Shown: one piece after another, positions 15,935 to 24,395 of the stretch
Layout: each line of letters opens with the position of its first letter
Numbering within the stretch: the first letter of the stretch is position 1
Assembly: GCA_023411615.1 (NCBI GenBank)
Contig: JAEYOR010000070.1
Span: 1 to 42,741 of the forward strand
Length of the DNA stretch: 42,741 nucleotides
DNA from: Actinomycetes bacterium
Lineage (GTDB): Bacteria; Actinomycetota; Actinomycetes; Actinomycetales; Demequinaceae
Reading direction: 5' to 3'
Program-made: the position numbers and the translations under genes
Notes under the pieces: model-generated
What the model saw: the letters and a program-made list of their open reading frames with translations, nothing else
Database searches by the model: none
What the model was told of the DNA's origin: nothing

Positions 15935-16641
15935 GCGAGGAATACCGCGCGCTTCAAGCGGCAGCTCGGACGGCAGGCGGCTTCAACCGCCTTGCTGGCG
16001 GCGGCGCATTTGATGGGCCATCGGCCCGCTACATCCTCCCGCAGTTCGAAGAGCGGACGTCGTACGGCACCAAGGTGCGCGACCCCTACTCGAAGCTTTT
16101 TGAGGACCGGATTGTGTTCCTTGGCGTCCAGATTGACGACACCTCAGCGGACGACATGATGGCGCAGTTGCTCGTGCTCGAGTCCCAGGATCCCGACCGC
16201 GACATCATCATCTACATCAACAGCCCGGGTGGTTCGCAGACCGCGCTGACGGCGATCTACGACACGATGCAGTACATCCGTCCTCAGATCCAGACGGTGT
16301 GCCTGGGCCAGGCAGCGTCGGCCGCCGCCGTCCTGCTCGCCGCCGGAAGCCCCGGCAAGCGCCTCGCGCTGCCGAACGCCCGGGTGATGATCCACCAGCC
16401 GCGTATTGATGGTGGCGGCAGGGCGCAGGCCTCGGACATCGAGATATACGCCGAGGAGATCCTCCGCATGCGTGAATGGATCGAAAACACATTGGCTCAC
16501 CACACCGGTCAAACTGCCGAAAAGGTACGTGAGGACATCGAGCGCGACACGTTCCTCAGTGCACAGGCAGCCAAGGAATACGGCCTGGTGGACGAGGTTC
16601 TGGCGTCTCGAAAGGGCGAGGCGGAGGCTACCTCCGCGTAG
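15931..16641 (+). CDS. clpP2: ATP-dependent Clp protease proteolytic subunit 2
   Basis: This 236-residue protein starts with a GTG that overlaps the clpP1 stop by 4 nt. It has a longer N-terminal propeptide region (about 45 residues before the FEDRIVFLG strand) than ClpP1, typical of actinobacterial ClpP2. The catalytic serine is in LGQAASAAAV, the histidine in MIHQPRIDGG, and the aspartate near IERDTFLS. It docks the ClpX or ClpC ATPase and completes the heteromeric protease. Confidence 0.96.
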   Translation: MSEEYRALQAAARTAGGFNRLAGGGAFDGPSARYILPQFEERTSYGTKVRDPYSKLFEDRIVFLGVQIDDTSADDMMAQLLVLESQDPDRDIIIYINSPGGSQTALTAIYDTMQYIRPQIQTVCLGQAASAAAVLLAAGSPGKRLALPNARVMIHQPRIDGGGRAQASDIEIYAEEILRMREWIENTLAHHTGQTAEKVREDIERDTFLSAQAAKEYGLVDEVLASRKGEAEATSA

Positions 16642-16716
16642 CGGCGCGTCGGCGGGCAGGCGTCAGTCCCTCACGTTAGCCTGGTCGGAGCATGCCCCAC
16701 GGAAGGAGCACCCCGG

Positions 16717-18006
16717 ATGACGCGGCCCACGGACAGTGGCGATCTGCTCAAGTGCACGTTCTGCGGAAAGACGCAGAAACAGGTGCGCAAGCTCATCGCT
16801 GGCCCTGCCGTGTACATCTGTGATGAGTGCATCGGTCTGTGCAACGAGATCCTCGATGAGGAGTTCGCGGAGGCGGCGGAGGCGGAGTTCACTGAACTTC
16901 CCAAGCCGCGCGAGATCTTTGATTTCCTCGGTGAGTACGTGGTGGGGCAGGATGCCGCCAAGCGAGCTCTCGCCGTTGCCGTCTACAACCACTACAAGCG
17001 TGTTCGCGCGGGTGGGGTCAAGAGCGACGACGGCATCGAGATCGCCAAGTCAAACGTGCTGTTCATTGGCCCCACGGGGTGTGGAAAGACGTATTTGGCG
17101 CAGACTCTCGCCAAGATGCTCAACGTGCCATTTGCAATCGCGGATGCGACGGCGCTGACCGAAGCAGGCTACGTCGGTGAGGATGTCGAGAACATCCTGC
17201 TCAAGTTGCTGCAAGCCGCCGACTATGACGTGGAAAAGGCTCAGCGCGGCATCGTCTACATCGATGAGATCGACAAGGTGGCCCGCAAGGCGGAAAACCC
17301 GTCGATCACGCGAGATGTGTCGGGTGAGGGTGTGCAACAAGCACTGCTTAAGATTCTTGAGGGCACCACAGCGTCTGTGCCGCCGCAGGGTGGGCGGAAG
17401 CATCCGCACCAAGAGTTCATTCAGATCGACACCACGGACGTTCTCTTCATTCTTGGCGGTGCCTTTGCTGGTCTTGAGGAGATCATCAGTTCCCGGGTCG
17501 GTCGCCAAGGAATCGGCTTTGGTGCACAGCTGAAAGAATCGGACAACTCTGATTTGTTCGAGAAGGTGACCCCGGCCGACCTGCACAAGTTTGGTCTCAT
17601 CCCCGAGTTCATCGGGCGTATGCCGGTCATCGCCACCGTTTCCCCGCTTGACGTCGAGGCGATGGTGTCGATTCTCTCCGAGCCGAAGAACGCACTTATT
17701 CGCCAGTACCAGCGCATGTTTGAGCTCGACGGGGTGGACCTCGTGTTCGAGGACGATGCGGTGCAAGCGATCGCCGAGCAGGCCCTCGCCCGTGGCACCG
17801 GAGCACGCGGGTTGCGCGCAATTCTGGAAGAAGTGCTTCAGCAGACGATGTTCGACGTCCCTGGACGCGACGATGTCGCGCGTGTTGTCGTCACTCGTGA
17901 CGTGGTCGTCGACAGAGTCGCACCGTCTTACATCGAGCGAGTACTCGAGCCGGCTCCCGCAAAGAACGCCCGTGCCGAGGCCGAACCCGACGAGGGTGCC
18001 GCCTAG
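16717..18006 (+). CDS. clpX: Clp protease ATP-binding subunit ClpX
   Basis: The 429-residue protein starts at the ATG at 16717 behind GGAAGGAG. The N-terminal zinc-binding domain is visible as CTFCGK...YICDECIGLC (four cysteines, residues about 13-42). The AAA+ core has Walker A GPTGCGKT, the pore-loop sequence GYVGEDVENIL, Walker B VYIDEIDK, and the IGF-type ClpP-docking loop (GRQGIGFGAQ). It unfolds tagged substrates and feeds them to ClpP1P2. It lies 75 nt downstream of clpP2, with TAGCCT at 16677-16682 as a possible -10 for its own promoter. Confidence 0.97.
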   Translation: MTRPTDSGDLLKCTFCGKTQKQVRKLIAGPAVYICDECIGLCNEILDEEFAEAAEAEFTELPKPREIFDFLGEYVVGQDAAKRALAVAVYNHYKRVRAGGVKSDDGIEIAKSNVLFIGPTGCGKTYLAQTLAKMLNVPFAIADATALTEAGYVGEDVENILLKLLQAADYDVEKAQRGIVYIDEIDKVARKAENPSITRDVSGEGVQQALLKILEGTTASVPPQGGRKHPHQEFIQIDTTDVLFILGGAFAGLEEIISSRVGRQGIGFGAQLKESDNSDLFEKVTPADLHKFGLIPEFIGRMPVIATVSPLDVEAMVSILSEPKNALIRQYQRMFELDGVDLVFEDDAVQAIAEQALARGTGARGLRAILEEVLQQTMFDVPGRDDVARVVVTRDVVVDRVAPSYIERVLEPAPAKNARAEAEPDEGAA

Positions 18007-18079
18007 ACTCTTCGGCCGCGCTACTGCTCTGCACCGCCACTCTGCGCTGCCGGCGCCCCGTGGGACACCCACACCCCGG

Positions 18080-18118
18080 CACGCCACCCCTCCCACTTCC
18101 CGTGGGGCGGGGCGTGGA
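18080..18118. terminator. GC-rich hairpin between convergent clpX and valS
   Basis: CACGCCACCCCTCCCAC pairs imperfectly with GTGGGGCGGGGCGTGG across a short loop, in the 159-bp gap between the convergent stops of clpX and valS. There is no U-tract. A bidirectional terminator is possible but not proven. I saw nothing else in the gap. Confidence 0.35.
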
Positions 18119-18165
18119 GCCGGTGGGGACCGGGGGTGCGCCGGGAGCGGTCGTGCGCGCGGGCT

Positions 18166-20922
18166 TTACGCCTCGGCAAGGACCACGTTCTCGGTGCGCA
18201 CCACAGTCGGGTCAAGGATTGCCGTGGGCGAGCCATCACCTGGGATGAGGCCATCGACCGCCGGATCGACTGCCGCTTGTGCGTCGAGCACCTGCATCGA
18301 TCGGACGCGACCAGCCGCCATGATGTCGGCCTTCGCCGCGTTCACGTGCACCATGAGGTTCTCAGGCACGAGCAGATCAACCGAGACGATCTCGGTGCGC
18401 TGAGCGACCTTTGCGTCCGACTTGATCTTGCGCAGTGCGCTGAGGGCGGCGCCTGACGCTCCCACGAGCGCTGCGTCGGCACCGTCGGCAACAGCCTCAA
18501 GCGGCTCGGCGACGGGCCAGGGTGCGCGGTGGATCGAACCCTCCTGGAACCACGACCACACCTCTTCGGTCGCAAAGGGCAGGAACGGTGCGAACAGGCG
18601 CAAGAAGGTGTCGACAGCAAGGGCCAAGGCGGCGCGGGCCGACGCAGCACCCGGCGCGCACGGGGCGAAGGGGTCGATTGGTTCACCAAGGGGAGCGCCA
18701 TCGTAGGCGCGCTCCTTCACGAGCTCGACATAGTCGTCACAGAATGTCCAGAAGTAGGACTCTGCCGATTCGAGGGCGCGGGTGTGATCGTAGGACTCAA
18801 AGGCGGCGGTTGCTGTTGCTACCACCTGCGCAAGGCCCGCGAGCATTGCCTTGTCGAGCGGCTCGGTGACCGGAGCGCCTGTCACGTGCGCTGCCGCAGC
18901 AACGCCCTTATCGAGGCTTTCGCCCGCGGCCGTGGCGATGCCGGAAGCGCCAAGCGCAAACTTCGACACGTTGAGGATCTTCATCGCCAAACGGCGGCCG
19001 ATCTTCATCTGCCCCTCGTCAAAGGCGGCATCAGTACCAAGGCGGGCCGATGCCGCCCAGTAGCGACCAGCGTCGGAGCCATGAGTCTCAAGCAGGCCCA
19101 TCGGGGTGACGACATTGCCCTTTGACTTCGACATCTTCTTGCGGTCGGGATCGAGGATCCAGCCCGAGATCGCGGCATGCTTCCACGGCAAGGTGCCGTG
19201 TTCGAGATGCGAGCGCACCACTGTGGAGAACAGCCATGTGCGGATGATGTCCTGGCCTTGCGGGCGCAGATCCATGGGGTACGTCCGCTCGAAGAGATCG
19301 TGGTCCCCGCGCCACCCGCACACAATCTGGGGAGTAAGCGACGAGGTAGCCCACGTGTCCATCACGTCGGTCTCGCCCACGAAGCCGCCGGGCTTGCCGC
19401 GCTGGTCCTCGGTGTAGCCGGGAGCTGGTTCGGCGGACGGGTCAACGGGAAGTTGGTCCTCACTCGGCACAATTGCCGCGTCCCACTCCGGTTCGCCGTT
19501 GATATTGACGGGGTACCACACAGGGATCGGCACACCGAAGAAGCGCTGACGGGACACGAGCCAGTCGCCGGTGAGCCCGTTCACCCAGTTCTCGTAGCGC
19601 TTGCCCATGTGAGACGGCACAAAGTTGAGAGATTCTCCACGCTCGAGAAGCCCGGCCCGAAGCGTCTCATCGCGGCCACCGTTGGCGATGTACCACTGGC
19701 GTGATGTGACGATTTCGAGCGGCCTGTCACCCTTTTCGTAGAACTTCACCGGGTGCGTCGTTGGCTTTGGCTCGCCGTCCATCACGCCTGCTTCTTGGAG
19801 CATCTCGACGATGCGCTGCTGAGCAGCGAACACCGTCTTGCCGGCCAACTCCGCATAGGCCGCCACGGCGGCCCCGGACTCGAGGCCCGCAGGCGGATCC
19901 GCAAGGATGCGACCATCCCAGCCAATGACAGGGCGGGTGGGCAACTGCAACTCGCGCCACCACACGACGTCTGTCACGTCTCCGAAGGTGCAGATCATTG
20001 CGATGCCCGAACCCTTGTCGGGTGACGCGAGATGATGCGACACCACGGGCACCTCGATGTCGAACAGCGGAGTGCGAACGTGCCTGCCAAAGAGCGGCTG
20101 ATAACGCTCGTCATCCGGGTGAGCGACGAGTGCGACACATGCGGGCAACAGCTCGGGCCGCGTCGTCTCGATAAAGATCGGTTCGCTTGAACCGGTCGCT
20201 TCCACCAAATCCGCTGCGGGGCTAAACGCAAGCCGGTGATACGCGCCGGTGCGTTCGCGATCTTCCAACTCCGCTTGCGCGACGGCGGTGCGGAATGTGA
20301 CGTCCCACAGCGTCGGAGCTTCGGACTGGTAGGCCTCTCCGCGGGAGAGGTTGCGGAGGAATGCCTGCTGTGCCACAGCAATCGACTCGGGCGAAATGGT
20401 CTGGTATGTCATCCGCCAGTCAACAGACAGGCCAAGCTGGCGCCACAGGTCCTCGAACTTTGCCTCATCGTCAGCCGTGAGTCGCTCACATAACTCAATG
20501 AAGTTGCGTCGCGACACGGGGACCTGATCGCCAGGCTTGACATCCTTGCCCTCGGTTCCCGCGTGCGGTGGCTCAAAGTCTGCAACGTAAGGCAGGGACG
20601 GGTCGCAGCGGACCCCGAAGTAATTCTGGACGCGGCGCTCCGTGGGGAGGCCGTTGTCGTCCCAACCCATCGGGTAGAAGACCTCGCGGCCGCGCATGCG
20701 CTGAAAGCGCGCGACAACGTCCGTGTGCGTGTACGAGAACACGTGGCCCACGTGGAGTGAACCGGAGACCGTGGGTGGGGGAGTGTCGATCGAGTAGATC
20801 TGATCGCGGGTCTTGCTTCGATCAAAGTGGTAGACGCCGTCGCGCTCCCATACGGCGTTCCAGCGATCCTCAAGTCCGTCGACGGTTGCCTTGTCAGGGA
20901 TGCGTGAGGTCATGCGGGCCAT
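18166..20922 (-). CDS. valS: Valyl-tRNA synthetase
   Basis: This 918-residue class I synthetase has the HIGH-type motif as SGSLHVGH (53-60) and the KMSKS loop at 596-600 (RKKMSKSKGNVVTP). The insert VGETDVMDTWATSSL and the catalytic-domain sequence GWDDNGLPTERRVQNYFG identify ValRS of the archaeal-like class that many actinobacteria carry. It attaches valine to tRNA-Val in the cytosol; the editing domain is present in the middle third. The start is the ATG at 20922; an ATG three codons later (20913) is equally possible, and neither has a strong ribosome site. It is convergent with clpX and divergent from the AhpD-like gene at 21006. Confidence 0.96.
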   Translation of the reverse strand: MARMTSRIPDKATVDGLEDRWNAVWERDGVYHFDRSKTRDQIYSIDTPPPTVSGSLHVGHVFSYTHTDVVARFQRMRGREVFYPMGWDDNGLPTERRVQNYFGVRCDPSLPYVADFEPPHAGTEGKDVKPGDQVPVSRRNFIELCERLTADDEAKFEDLWRQLGLSVDWRMTYQTISPESIAVAQQAFLRNLSRGEAYQSEAPTLWDVTFRTAVAQAELEDRERTGAYHRLAFSPAADLVEATGSSEPIFIETTRPELLPACVALVAHPDDERYQPLFGRHVRTPLFDIEVPVVSHHLASPDKGSGIAMICTFGDVTDVVWWRELQLPTRPVIGWDGRILADPPAGLESGAAVAAYAELAGKTVFAAQQRIVEMLQEAGVMDGEPKPTTHPVKFYEKGDRPLEIVTSRQWYIANGGRDETLRAGLLERGESLNFVPSHMGKRYENWVNGLTGDWLVSRQRFFGVPIPVWYPVNINGEPEWDAAIVPSEDQLPVDPSAEPAPGYTEDQRGKPGGFVGETDVMDTWATSSLTPQIVCGWRGDHDLFERTYPMDLRPQGQDIIRTWLFSTVVRSHLEHGTLPWKHAAISGWILDPDRKKMSKSKGNVVTPMGLLETHGSDAGRYWAASARLGTDAAFDEGQMKIGRRLAMKILNVSKFALGASGIATAAGESLDKGVAAAAHVTGAPVTEPLDKAMLAGLAQVVATATAAFESYDHTRALESAESYFWTFCDDYVELVKERAYDGAPLGEPIDPFAPCAPGAASARAALALAVDTFLRLFAPFLPFATEEVWSWFQEGSIHRAPWPVAEPLEAVADGADAALVGASGAALSALRKIKSDAKVAQRTEIVSVDLLVPENLMVHVNAAKADIMAAGRVRSMQVLDAQAAVDPAVDGLIPGDGSPTAILDPTVVRTENVVLAEA

Positions 20923-20991
20923 TGTTTCAGATCGGGCGCGAGCACAGGCGCACGCGCACCCCTCTCAGTGCGACCGTTTTGTGCGCTTTGT

Positions 20992-20997
20992 TACGAT
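20992..20997 (+). promoter_or_regulatory. -10 element of leaderless AhpD-like gene
   Basis: TACGAT followed by 8 nt and the ATG at 21006, with no ribosome site. The spacing is one or two bases longer than at the other leaderless sites in this window. Confidence 0.4.
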
Positions 20998-21005
20998 TCC
21001 ATTCC

Positions 21006-21422
21006 ATGAGCCAAGCGCGAATGCGTCCCGATTTCATGCGGGCGCTCGAGGACATCGACGCCTCGGTGGGGCAAGCACTTCCCGAGAAACTGCGGGAACT
21101 CGTTCGGCTTCGCTGCTCTCACATCAATGGGTGTGCGTTCAGCGTTCGCCTCCACTCGGAGGCACTCGCGGCCCACGGCGTGCGCGTCGATCTCATCAGC
21201 GCACTGGCTCGTCCGGTCAAGCTGATGCGCGCTGATCTTGTGACAGAGGCCGAGGCGGTGGCACTGCGGTTCGCCGAAATTCTCACCGACTACCCGCGCG
21301 GGCTTGAGATTGAAGCGCGCAATGAGGCCGCCGCATACTTCACGCCCAAGCAGCTTGGGGCTCTCGTCGAGGTGGTGGCAGTGACCAACGCGTGGAATCG
21401 GGTGACGCGCGGCTCCGAGTAG
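21006..21422 (+). CDS. AhpD-fold (carboxymuconolactone decarboxylase family) protein with CxxS
   Basis: The 138-residue all-helical protein has the family segment LREL...RLRCSHINGCAFSVRLHSE (29-52). In AhpD the motif is C-x-x-C-x3-H. Here it reads C43-A-F-S46-V-R-L-H50: the histidine and first cysteine remain, but the second, peroxidatic cysteine is serine. An extra C37 lies one turn earlier. The protein therefore should not work as a classical AhpD peroxidase/disulfide reductase unless C37 substitutes. It may be a carboxymuconolactone-decarboxylase-like hydrolase or a degenerate stress protein. It is a single gene, divergent from valS and probably leaderless. Confidence 0.85.
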   Translation: MSQARMRPDFMRALEDIDASVGQALPEKLRELVRLRCSHINGCAFSVRLHSEALAAHGVRVDLISALARPVKLMRADLVTEAEAVALRFAEILTDYPRGLEIEARNEAAAYFTPKQLGALVEVVAVTNAWNRVTRGSE

Positions 21423-21431
21423 CCCGGCCGA

Positions 21432-21483
21432 CGCCGTGGCGGGGTGGCGCTCGTTGGCGCCGTGGCGGGGTGGCGCTCGTTGG
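21432..21483. repeat. 26-bp tandem direct repeat
   Basis: Two perfect, adjacent copies (21432-21457 and 21458-21483) of a 26-bp unit starting CGCCGTGGCGGGG and ending CTCGTTGG, followed by the first four bases of a third copy. It lies just after the AhpD-like stop codon. Probably slippage-prone; no function is evident. Confidence 0.9.
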
Positions 21484-21607
21484 CGCCACAGGTAGCTGCA
21501 GCGTTTATCGGCATCCCTCACCGCCCGCCCAGCCATACCTCGCGTCACGGATCACCATGCTTCGCCGCGAGTGCCACCGCGCCTCGCGGACCTTCTTGCC
21601 ATCGCAC

Positions 21608-21637
21608 TTGACGCGAGACTCCCTTAAACCCTAATCT
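21608..21637 (+). promoter_or_regulatory. Sigma-A promoter of the sulfate uptake operon
   Basis: TTGACG (21608-21613) and TAATCT (21632-21637) are separated by 18 nt, close to consensus. The expected start of transcription is near 21644, inside the palindrome described next. The rest of the 264-bp gap (21423-21686) holds the tandem repeat and no gene that I can see. Confidence 0.65.
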
Positions 21638-21652
21638 CTATCAAACCGATAG
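21638..21652. promoter_or_regulatory. Palindrome over the sulfate operon start site, candidate Rrf2/CymR-type operator
   Basis: CTATC-AAACC-GATAG is a 5-bp inverted repeat with a 5-bp spacer, directly abutting the -10 element. The right half continues CCGATAGGAAATACC (21646-21660), which resembles the AT-rich ATAGGAAT-type boxes bound by cysteine-responsive Rrf2 regulators. Another GATAGG occurs at 21673-21678. An Rrf2 gene closes the operon. Confidence 0.55.
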
Positions 21653-21686
21653 GAAATACCGTCGGACATTCAGATAGGGAGAGAAC

Positions 21687-22742
21687 ATGGGGACGTCGAA
21701 ACTGCGATGGGCAGGTGTGGCGGCGGTACTGGCGATGGGGCTCGCGGCCTGCTCGTCCGGATCGGCAACGGAGGCGTCGGCGGGAGCCCAGAACGCGGCA
21801 GGTGGTGCTGAGGAGTCCACGCTCAACCTGGTGGCCTTCGCCGTCCCGAAAGCCGCGAACAACGCCATCCAGAAGCTATGGGCCGAAACACCCGAGGGGG
21901 CGGGCGTCACGTGGGTGGAATCGTATGGCGCCTCGGGCGACCAGAGCCGCGCTGTGGAAGCTGGTCTTGAGGCGGACTACGTCCACTTCTCTCTCGAAGG
22001 TGACGTATCTCGCCTCGTGAAGGCGGGTCTCGTTGACGAAGACTGGAATGCCGGGCCCACGGGTGGCATCGTGTCCTCTTCGGTTGTCGTTATTGCGGTG
22101 CGTCCCGGCAATCCGCTCGGCATTGAGGACTGGGACGATCTCATTGAGCCCGGCGTCGAGATCGTCACACCCAACCCTGGCTCGTCCGGCTCTGCACGAT
22201 GGAACATCCTCGCCGCATGGGGTCACGTTGTCGCGAACGGTGGTTCGGAAGACGAGGCCAAGGCGTTCACGTCGGCTCTGTTCAACAACATTGTGGCGCT
22301 TCCGGGTTCCGGCCGCGACGCTACCTCTGCGTTCCTCGCAGGGACCGGTGATGTCTTGCTCTCTTACGAGAACGAGGCCATCCTCGCGCGCCAGCAGGGT
22401 GAGGAGCTCGACTACATCGTGCCGAGCACAACGCTGCGCATCGACAACCCCGGCGCCGTGCTCAAGGGTGCAGACCCCAAGGCCGCGGCATGGCTTGAAT
22501 TCCTTTTCACCAAAGAGGCTCAGGCCGAGTTCGCGAAGCTTGGCTTCCGACCGGTCGTTGACGGCGTGGATGTTGGCGAAGTTGAGGGCGCCAACAACCC
22601 TGCCTCTCCGTTCCCTGCACCGGGCACGTTGCTGACGATCAATGATGACTTTGGGGGCTGGGCACAAGCCAACCCGAAGTTCTTTGACCCAGACAACGGC
22701 ATCATCACGCTCATCCAGGTGGAGACTGGCAAGTCGTCATGA
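21687..22742 (+). CDS. sbp: Sulfate/thiosulfate ABC transporter binding lipoprotein
   Basis: The 351-residue protein has a lipoprotein signal ending LAAC, with C22 the lipidated cysteine, so it is anchored outside the membrane. Family fingerprints are SYGASGDQSRAV (79-90), corresponding to the sulfate-binding loop, and NPGSSGSARWNILAAWG, corresponding to the NPKTSGGARW motif of Sbp/CysP. The ATG follows GGGAGAG. It is first in the operon with CysT, CysW and CysA; its stop overlaps the cysT start (ATGA). It captures sulfate or thiosulfate for import. Regulation by sulfur status is inferred from the palindrome at its start site. Confidence 0.93.
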   Translation: MGTSKLRWAGVAAVLAMGLAACSSGSATEASAGAQNAAGGAEESTLNLVAFAVPKAANNAIQKLWAETPEGAGVTWVESYGASGDQSRAVEAGLEADYVHFSLEGDVSRLVKAGLVDEDWNAGPTGGIVSSSVVVIAVRPGNPLGIEDWDDLIEPGVEIVTPNPGSSGSARWNILAAWGHVVANGGSEDEAKAFTSALFNNIVALPGSGRDATSAFLAGTGDVLLSYENEAILARQQGEELDYIVPSTTLRIDNPGAVLKGADPKAAAWLEFLFTKEAQAEFAKLGFRPVVDGVDVGEVEGANNPASPFPAPGTLLTINDDFGGWAQANPKFFDPDNGIITLIQVETGKSS

Positions 22743-23587
22743 CCACAACTGCAGCAAACGTCACCCGTCGCCCCCTCGTGGGGCGGCGGGTGACACCGCG
22801 ATCAACACTCACTCGCGGCCCGGGCCTCGCTCTCGGCGTGTCCGTCCTGTGGTTTTCGTTACTCGTCCTCATTCCGCTCGCCGTTGTGGTGGTCGCCTCC
22901 ACGTCGCTCGGCTGGTCGGGGTTCTGGGCCACACTGTCGAATCCGCAGACGCTTGCCGCACTCCGTCTCACACTTGTCCAAGCCGTCGCCGTGACCGCTC
23001 TCAACGTAGTGGCGGGGACCGTCATCGCGTGGGTGCTCGTCCGCGACCACTTTCCCGGCAAGCGCATCATCGAGATCATCATCGATGTCCCGTTTGCGCT
23101 CCCAACGATTGTCGCGGGACTTGTCTTGCTCGGCCTCTACGGTCCCCGCAGCCCAATCGGGGTGGACGTGGCCAATACAGCGTCGGCCGTGTTCTTGGCC
23201 TTCGCCTTCGTCACGTTGCCCTTTGTTGTCCGTGCGGTCCAGCCGGTGCTTCAGGAACTCGATCCCGAGGTCGAGCAGGCCGCCCGCAGCCTCGGCGCAT
23301 CGGAGCGGCAGACCCTGTGGAGGGTTACCCTGCCCGCGCTCGCGCCGGCGATCGCCGCAGGTGCGGCACTTTCCTTTGCGCGCGCGGTATCCGAATACGG
23401 CTCGCTCGTGCTGATCTCCGGCAACCTTGCGCTGCGCACCGAAGTGACGAGCGTGCGCATCCTCACGTACATCGAGAACGGTCAGACCGACCAAGCGGCC
23501 GTCGTCGCGACCGTGCTGCTTGTTGTGTCGTTCATTGTCATCGTCACGCTCGACATCATCCAGCGCAGGGTGGCACGCCGTGGCTAG
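22739..23587 (+). CDS. cysT: Sulfate ABC transporter permease CysT
   Basis: This 282-residue permease has six membrane segments and the cytoplasmic EAA-type loop LDPEVEQAARSLGASERQTLWRVTLPAL at about residues 175-202. The conserved sequence DVPFALPTIVAGLVLLGLYG and the late AVSEYGSLVLISGN are typical of CysT/CysU. It forms the channel with CysW. Start ATG overlaps the sbp stop; its own stop lies 8 nt inside cysW. No anomaly seen. Confidence 0.94.
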   Translation: MTTTAANVTRRPLVGRRVTPRSTLTRGPGLALGVSVLWFSLLVLIPLAVVVVASTSLGWSGFWATLSNPQTLAALRLTLVQAVAVTALNVVAGTVIAWVLVRDHFPGKRIIEIIIDVPFALPTIVAGLVLLGLYGPRSPIGVDVANTASAVFLAFAFVTLPFVVRAVQPVLQELDPEVEQAARSLGASERQTLWRVTLPALAPAIAAGAALSFARAVSEYGSLVLISGNLALRTEVTSVRILTYIENGQTDQAAVVATVLLVVSFIVIVTLDIIQRRVARRG

Positions 23588-24395
23588 GGGGGCGTGGAAG
23601 CACTCACTTCGCTGGCTTGCCATCGGGTATGTCGCCTTGCTTGTCGCGTGGCCAGTGGGTCTCGTGTTTTGGAGCACGTTCGCAGAGGGCGTGGGGCCTG
23701 TGCTCGAGGCATTCCAGGATCCGCTTGTGCTCGGGGCGCTTCGCCTCACCGCGGTCGCCGCCGTATGGTCGGTGGGACTCAACACCGTATTCGGCGTCGT
23801 CATCTCGCTCGTGCTCGTGCGGTACGAGTTCCCCGGCAAACGGATCCTTAACGCCTTGATGGACCTGCCCCTCAGCGTTTCGCCCGTCATCGTCGGCCTC
23901 GCGATCGTCCTCGTCTACTCGCCGTCCACCGGGATATTCGGTGAGCCACTCGCCGGCGCTGGCGTCAAAGTGCTCTTCTCGACACCAGCGATCGTGCTCG
24001 CGACCACCTTTGTCGCGTTGCCTTTGGTCATCCGCGAAGTGGTGCCGGTGCTTCAGGAGGCTGGCGTTGAGCAGGAGCAGGCCGCGCGGAGCCTTGGTGC
24101 AAGTCCCCTCCAAACCTTTTGGCGGATCACTTTGCCGTCGATCCGGTGGGGTCTCACCTACGGCGTCGTCCTCTGCCTCGCCCGATCGATTGGCGAGTTT
24201 GGTGCCGTCAAGGTGGTCTCAGGCAACCTCATCGGCCAAACCCAGACCGCAACTCTCATGGTCGAGCAGCTGTATCACGACTTCGATCAGGAGCAGGCCT
24301 TCGCGATTGCAAGCCTTCTCGCTCTCGTCTCCATCATCACCATCATCACCGTGAGCGTCTTGCGCTCGCGCGCAGAACTAAAGGAATCCGCATGA
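23580..24395 (+). CDS. cysW: Sulfate ABC transporter permease CysW
   Basis: The 271-residue permease starts at a GTG overlapping the end of cysT by 8 nt, with GCAGGGTGG as a possible ribosome site; longer frames run into cysT coding sequence without hydrophobic content. Six membrane segments are present, with the coupling loop AGVEQEQAARSLGASPLQTFWRITLPSI and the CysW-type ending IGEFGAVKVVSGNLIGQTQTATLMVEQLY. It pairs with CysT to import sulfate. The stop overlaps the cysA start. Confidence 0.94.
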   Translation: MARGAWKHSLRWLAIGYVALLVAWPVGLVFWSTFAEGVGPVLEAFQDPLVLGALRLTAVAAVWSVGLNTVFGVVISLVLVRYEFPGKRILNALMDLPLSVSPVIVGLAIVLVYSPSTGIFGEPLAGAGVKVLFSTPAIVLATTFVALPLVIREVVPVLQEAGVEQEQAARSLGASPLQTFWRITLPSIRWGLTYGVVLCLARSIGEFGAVKVVSGNLIGQTQTATLMVEQLYHDFDQEQAFAIASLLALVSIITIITVSVLRSRAELKESA

